Source: an uncultured Eubacteriales bacterium
Lineage (GTDB): Bacteria; Bacillota; Clostridia; Oscillospirales; CAG-272
Direction of reading: 5' to 3'
DNA: 10,388 bases
Assembly (NCBI GenBank): GCA_934500855.1
Contig: CAKSUH010000035.1
Coordinates: 1-10,388, forward strand
Each line of letters begins with the position of its first letter. Position 1 is the first letter of the stretch. Of the stretch, positions 7,391 to 10,388 are shown piece after piece. The position numbers were made by a program, and so were the translations under genes. The notes under the pieces are model-generated. The model ran no database searches. It was not told where the DNA came from and worked only from the letters and a program-made list of their open reading frames with translations.

Positions 7391-8089
7391 TTAACTGTTG
7401 AGTTTATCGATCCAATTGCCGAGATTGAGCCAACCGAAAAAGTCCCCGAGCGTAGCATCGGCAAAGAATTTCAGAATTTTGGACGCGTTATAAGCATCCG
7501 AATTTCCGAAAAAGACCTTTACGAGAGAGCCGAACAGCATCAGCGCCAGTGCCGCGATCATACAGCCGAGTACGCCTCCGAGAATCCCGTCCGCAATACC
7601 GAGCAATTTGAATTTCGAACGGATAGCTTTGAGAATCGCATACACAATCGTCAGAACCAGCATGGCAATGAGGAACATCAGGATTGCGCCGACCACCGCG
7701 CAGATGACCGCCGACAATGCGTCCGAAACGGTTTGCGACATGGCGTCCGCCAACTCCGCACCGGAACCTTCGAGACTGTTCAGCTTTTCCGTCAGTTCTT
7801 CGGAACGCAGGAATTTCGGAATTGCCTCGGTGATGCTTTCCGCATTGAACGAACCTGCGGTACTCTCATAAATTTTGGTGATTTTCTTGGAAACAGAGCC
7901 GTAGACAGCCTCGTTAATGAACATCTTTCCGAGCAGGTTTCCGAGAGAACCGCCGAAGAAATATGCCGCGAGCACGGCAAACAGAAATTTGAAAAAGCTC
8001 AATACGGTCAGAAAAAAGCCTTTGCGCGCACAGCTGAAAATGATGAACGCCGCTATGACAAGCGCACAAATATCAAAGATATACTGCAT
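7391..8089 (-). CDS. CvpA-family membrane protein
   Basis: The product (232 residues from this start) has the CvpA/colicin V production family layout. Two N-terminal helices (about 2-24 and 27-48) are followed by a soluble, mostly helical stretch of about 70 residues. Two more hydrophobic regions follow (roughly 125-155 and 165-200). The G-rich LGIADGILGGVLGCMIAAL segment of the last region resembles the family's C-terminal helix. The function of CvpA proteins in Firmicutes is poorly defined; roles in envelope stress and secretion have been suggested for the family. The start is uncertain. GAAAGGA lies 11 bases before the ATG at 8089 but only 2 bases before the in-frame ATG at 8098. The stop is 24 bases before clpE, so the two are probably co-transcribed. 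Confidence 0.78.
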   Translation of the reverse strand: MQYIFDICALVIAAFIIFSCARKGFFLTVLSFFKFLFAVLAAYFFGGSLGNLLGKMFINEAVYGSVSKKITKIYESTAGSFNAESITEAIPKFLRSEELTEKLNSLEGSGAELADAMSQTVSDALSAVICAVVGAILMFLIAMLVLTIVYAILKAIRSKFKLLGIADGILGGVLGCMIAALALMLFGSLVKVFFGNSDAYNASKILKFFADATLGDFFGWLNLGNWIDKLNS

Positions 8090-8130
8090 GGAAATCATCT
8101 TCCTTTCTCATTTTTCGATGGTTCAGGCCC

Positions 8131-9333
8131 TCAGTTTCCGAATCGGCAAAACACCGCCCGTTTGGACGAACAGAGCAGAACACAGTTTTCGTCATAGGCA
8201 AGCATGGTTCGACCGTCGGTGACACAGACGAACTTTTCCGTGCTTTCTCTGTCTGTCCGGATGCGGACGATTCCATCGGTACACTGCAGAAAAATCGCGT
8301 TTCCGCAGAGCCTGACGGTTCCCGCCGTTTCGGTAACAGCTTCATTATACAACATTTTCCCGCTTTTGTCAAATACGATCGCATATTTTTTTGAAGAAAT
8401 ATCATTGTCAGCGAGAATCAGCGCGCAACCGTCCCCGTTCCGGTCCGCAGAACGGATAACTTTTCCGTCAAAGGAGTAGCTGTTCAGCACGGATCCGCGC
8501 GGAGAAACCGTATATACCCCGTCCCCGCAGATAACGGAAAGGTTCCCGCTGTCGGTAAAAGCACAGGAAAGTCCCAATCCGTTTCCGAGCGGCGTGACCG
8601 CAATCGGTTCGCTCCGCCCCGTTTCGTAAATGCGGACAGAGGTTGCAAACGCGCCGTTCCGCACTTCGGAAGCAAGAAACGCGAATACGGTCCCCTTTCT
8701 GTTGATCGCCACATCCGTGACATAGGACGAAAGCGTGAAGTAGCCGATCCGGTCAAAGCTGTCATCATAAAGCTCCATTTCCGACGGAAATTCATCGGAC
8801 GAGGACAGGAGCAGATAGGAACCGGACGCCGAAACCGCCGCGCTCCGAATAGGATAGCGGCTTTTACCCGACCAGACCTGCGAATGGGAATTATAGAGTG
8901 AATACCGCGTGTTATCCGCATCATAGACAAGCAGGTATTTCCCGGAACCTTCCGCAGTCGGATTGCTGTATTGCAGTTTTTGACTCAGCGCCTGCCTTCC
9001 GGACGGCGTAAAAACCGTAACCGAGGTGTTTCCCGCAGTGGCAAGTCCCTGCCGGTAGAGGGTAAAACTCTGCGCGGAGTCGGTCGGATAGCTCAACGCA
9101 TCGGTGTGAAGCACATCCACCGTTTCGGCGGACGCACCGAGGTCTTTGAAAAAGTAGTAGAAATTCTGGTAGGTCAAAAGTCCCGTGTTTCCGATCAAAG
9201 ACAGGACAACAAACACGAGCAGGGAAAGATACAGCAAAACCTGTGTGATCCCGAACCGCTCGGAAATGCTCTCGTAATAGGCATCAAGCGGGCGCTCGGG
9301 ACGGAGCGATACATGGGGGCTTCTTCGCTTCAA
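8131..9333 (-). CDS. Membrane-anchored beta-propeller protein, DUF5711-like
   Basis: The product is 400 residues from a TTG start. A basic N-terminal stretch (1-28) precedes one transmembrane helix (about 29-49, TQVLLYLSLLVFVVLSLIG). An extracytoplasmic region of about 340 residues follows, made of repeated beta-strand blades such as KYLLVYDADNTRYSLYN and YVTDVAINRKGTVFAFL, typical of a WD-like propeller. It resembles the DUF5711 family of Clostridia, whose function is unknown. The TTG is chosen because GGGAGG (9346..9341) lies 7 bases upstream and TTGA overlaps the ancestral truA stop in the other frame. The frame also stays open upstream into truA. As the sequence stands, a 653-residue TruA fusion starting at 10092 could be made as well. 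Confidence 0.75.
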   Translation of the reverse strand: MKRRSPHVSLRPERPLDAYYESISERFGITQVLLYLSLLVFVVLSLIGNTGLLTYQNFYYFFKDLGASAETVDVLHTDALSYPTDSAQSFTLYRQGLATAGNTSVTVFTPSGRQALSQKLQYSNPTAEGSGKYLLVYDADNTRYSLYNSHSQVWSGKSRYPIRSAAVSASGSYLLLSSSDEFPSEMELYDDSFDRIGYFTLSSYVTDVAINRKGTVFAFLASEVRNGAFATSVRIYETGRSEPIAVTPLGNGLGLSCAFTDSGNLSVICGDGVYTVSPRGSVLNSYSFDGKVIRSADRNGDGCALILADNDISSKKYAIVFDKSGKMLYNEAVTETAGTVRLCGNAIFLQCTDGIVRIRTDRESTEKFVCVTDGRTMLAYDENCVLLCSSKRAVFCRFGN

Positions 9334-10092
9334 CCCTTTTCCTCCCTTCCGAAAGGGTTCTCGGGATAAATCACCCGATTCAGATACAGACCGCACGCAG
9401 GAAGCGTCCGCCCCGCGCGGTATTTCTTCGGGGGTATGCTTCCCTTCTCCGACTTCGACAAGCGTTCCCGCCAGAATCCGTACCATATTATAAAGGAACC
9501 CGTCCGCACGGACGCGGTACAGGAGAATATCTCCCTCGCGGGTGACTTCGGAGGCATAGACCGTGCGCACGGTATCGGCAATCTTCGAGCCTTGCGCCAT
9601 GAACGCACGGAAATCGTGCGTCCCGCAAAGACGCTCTGCCGCTAGGTTCATCCGATCGAGCGCCGCCTCGGGGAGCGGCTTCGGAAGATGGTATGCGCGA
9701 TCTGCTTCAAACGGATCCCGCACCGCACGGTTCAGAATCCGATAGATATATTCCTTCATCATCACGCCGTAGCGCGGATGGAAATCCGACGGAACAAAAC
9801 ACGCGTCGTATACGCAGATGTCCTCGGGCAGGTTTGCCGAAAAAGCAAGCGGAAGCCGTGCAACGGAAATGTCGGTCTGCAGGCTGTCGGTCCCCCGGCG
9901 CGAGACCGCCGCGCAGAATTCGCGCGCGTGCACCCCGCTGTCGGTCCGACTGCACCCCACAATATCGCATGGATAACCGAAGAGCCGTTCCGCCGCAAGA
10001 TTCAGCCTTGCCTGCACGGTATCTGCATTCGGCTGAACCTGATACCCGCCGTAACGGGTACCGACATAAGCGATTCTGAGTAACAGTTTCAT
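9330..10092 (-). CDS. truA: tRNA pseudouridine synthase A, frameshifted near its 3' end
   Basis: TruA converts uridines 38-40 of the tRNA anticodon arm to pseudouridine. Residues 1-225 are a good match: IAYVGTRYGGYQVQPNADTVQ near the start, the catalytic aspartate in GCSRTDSGVHA (Asp51), then KEYIYRIL, CGTHDFRAFM and FLYNMVRILAGTLVEVGEGKHTPEEIP. The family's last part (GRTxPAxGLYLxRVxY) is missing in this frame. It is encoded at 9416-9333 in the +1 frame (AGRTLPACGLYLNRVIYP...EEKG, stop at 9332-9330). About ten residues normally joining the two parts are also absent. This suggests a loss of roughly 29 bases, or a sequencing or assembly error, in the CGCGCGGGGCGG tract. In the unshifted frame translation runs on to 8131. 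The start follows ecfT by 4 bases, with only a weak ribosome site. Confidence 0.85.
9332..9359 (-). promoter_or_regulatory. Hairpin around the ribosome site of the propeller gene
   Basis: AACCCTTT (9359..9352) and AAAGGGTT (9339..9332) on the minus strand form an 8-pair stem. The 12-base loop holds most of the GGGAGG ribosome site, and the first two bases of the TTG start lie in the stem. A rival fold, CCCTT-TCGG-AAGGG, overlaps it. Ribosomes finishing truA would open the structure, so it may couple translation of the two genes. Confidence 0.4.
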
Positions 10093-10096
10093 GGCG

Positions 10097-10388
10097 TTAC
10101 TTCATGGTATATCCGATGCCGAGACGGTTCAGAAAGAACACGCCGACACCGAACGCGGCAACCAAAAGAATTGCCATGCCGTCCGAAAACCGAAAACGCG
10201 GTACATTCAGTCTTGTTCTGCCCACACCCCCGTGATAGCAACGGCAGTCCATTGCGTTGGCAAGCTCATCCGCCCGCTTGAACGCCGAGGACAGAAGCGG
10301 AATGAACACAGGCAGGAGCGCTTTTGCGCGTTTGATAAGTCCGCCGCTTGAAAAATCCGCGCCCCTTGCCTTCTGCGCATTCATGATC
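10097..10388 (-). CDS. ecfT: ECF transporter transmembrane protein EcfT (3' part only)
   Basis: EcfT is the membrane scaffold of energy-coupling factor transporters. It links the two ATPases (EcfA1/EcfA2) to exchangeable substrate-binding S components for vitamin or metal uptake. Only the C-terminal 96 or so residues are in the window; the gene continues past the right edge. The visible part has the diagnostic IMNAQKARGADF segment with the first Ala-Arg-Gly coupling motif. It continues with LIKRAKALLPVFIPLLSSAFKRADELANAMDCRCYHGG, covering the second coupling helix (CRC in place of ARG), and then GRTR. A last transmembrane helix (ILLVAAFGVGVFFL) precedes a short tail. The ATG at 10384 is internal, not the start. 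The pairing with truA is common in Firmicutes. Confidence 0.92.
   Translation of the reverse strand, partial: IMNAQKARGADFSSGGLIKRAKALLPVFIPLLSSAFKRADELANAMDCRCYHGGVGRTRLNVPRFRFSDGMAILLVAAFGVGVFFLNRLGIGYTMK

Overview
All genes in this window read leftward on the minus strand. The content points to a Clostridia-type Firmicute. Supporting this are a YlmC/YmxH PRC-barrel protein, a ClpE-type Clp ATPase with an N-terminal zinc finger, an ECF-transporter ecfT-truA pair, a DUF5711-like propeller protein, AGGAGG-type ribosome binding sites and a TTG start. The exact genus cannot be read from the window. There is no sign of phage, insertion sequence, CRISPR array, tRNA or rRNA.

In transcription order (right to left) the layout is: the 3' end of ecfT, truA, a membrane-anchored beta-propeller protein, a CvpA-family membrane protein, clpE, a P-type ATPase homologue and ylmC. 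These are packed tightly, with gaps of 54 bases or less and several stop/start overlaps, so they look like one long operon. A roughly 205-base intergenic region follows, carrying a strong promoter and a structured leader for rpsB-tsf. That operon closes with a strong hairpin terminator. A second near-consensus promoter with an operator-like dyad then fires out of the left edge of the window.

Two genes are unusual. The P-type ATPase homologue (2364..5045) is full length and keeps the ten-helix layout and scaffold motifs of a P2-type cation pump. However, the phosphorylation, dephosphorylation and Mg-binding motifs (DKTGTLT, TGES, TGD, GDGxND) are all degraded, so it looks like an intact but catalytically dead pseudo-pump. 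It is joined to clpE by a TGATG stop/start overlap. The second case is truA, whose conserved C-terminal codons are still present in the DNA but out of frame after a small loss near 9420. The truA frame therefore runs uninterrupted into the next gene, giving a 653-residue TruA/propeller fused frame.

The rpsB promoter also deserves attention. It lies inside an inverted repeat followed by a T-tract, an arrangement that could end upstream operon transcripts while leaving transcripts started at the promoter untouched.
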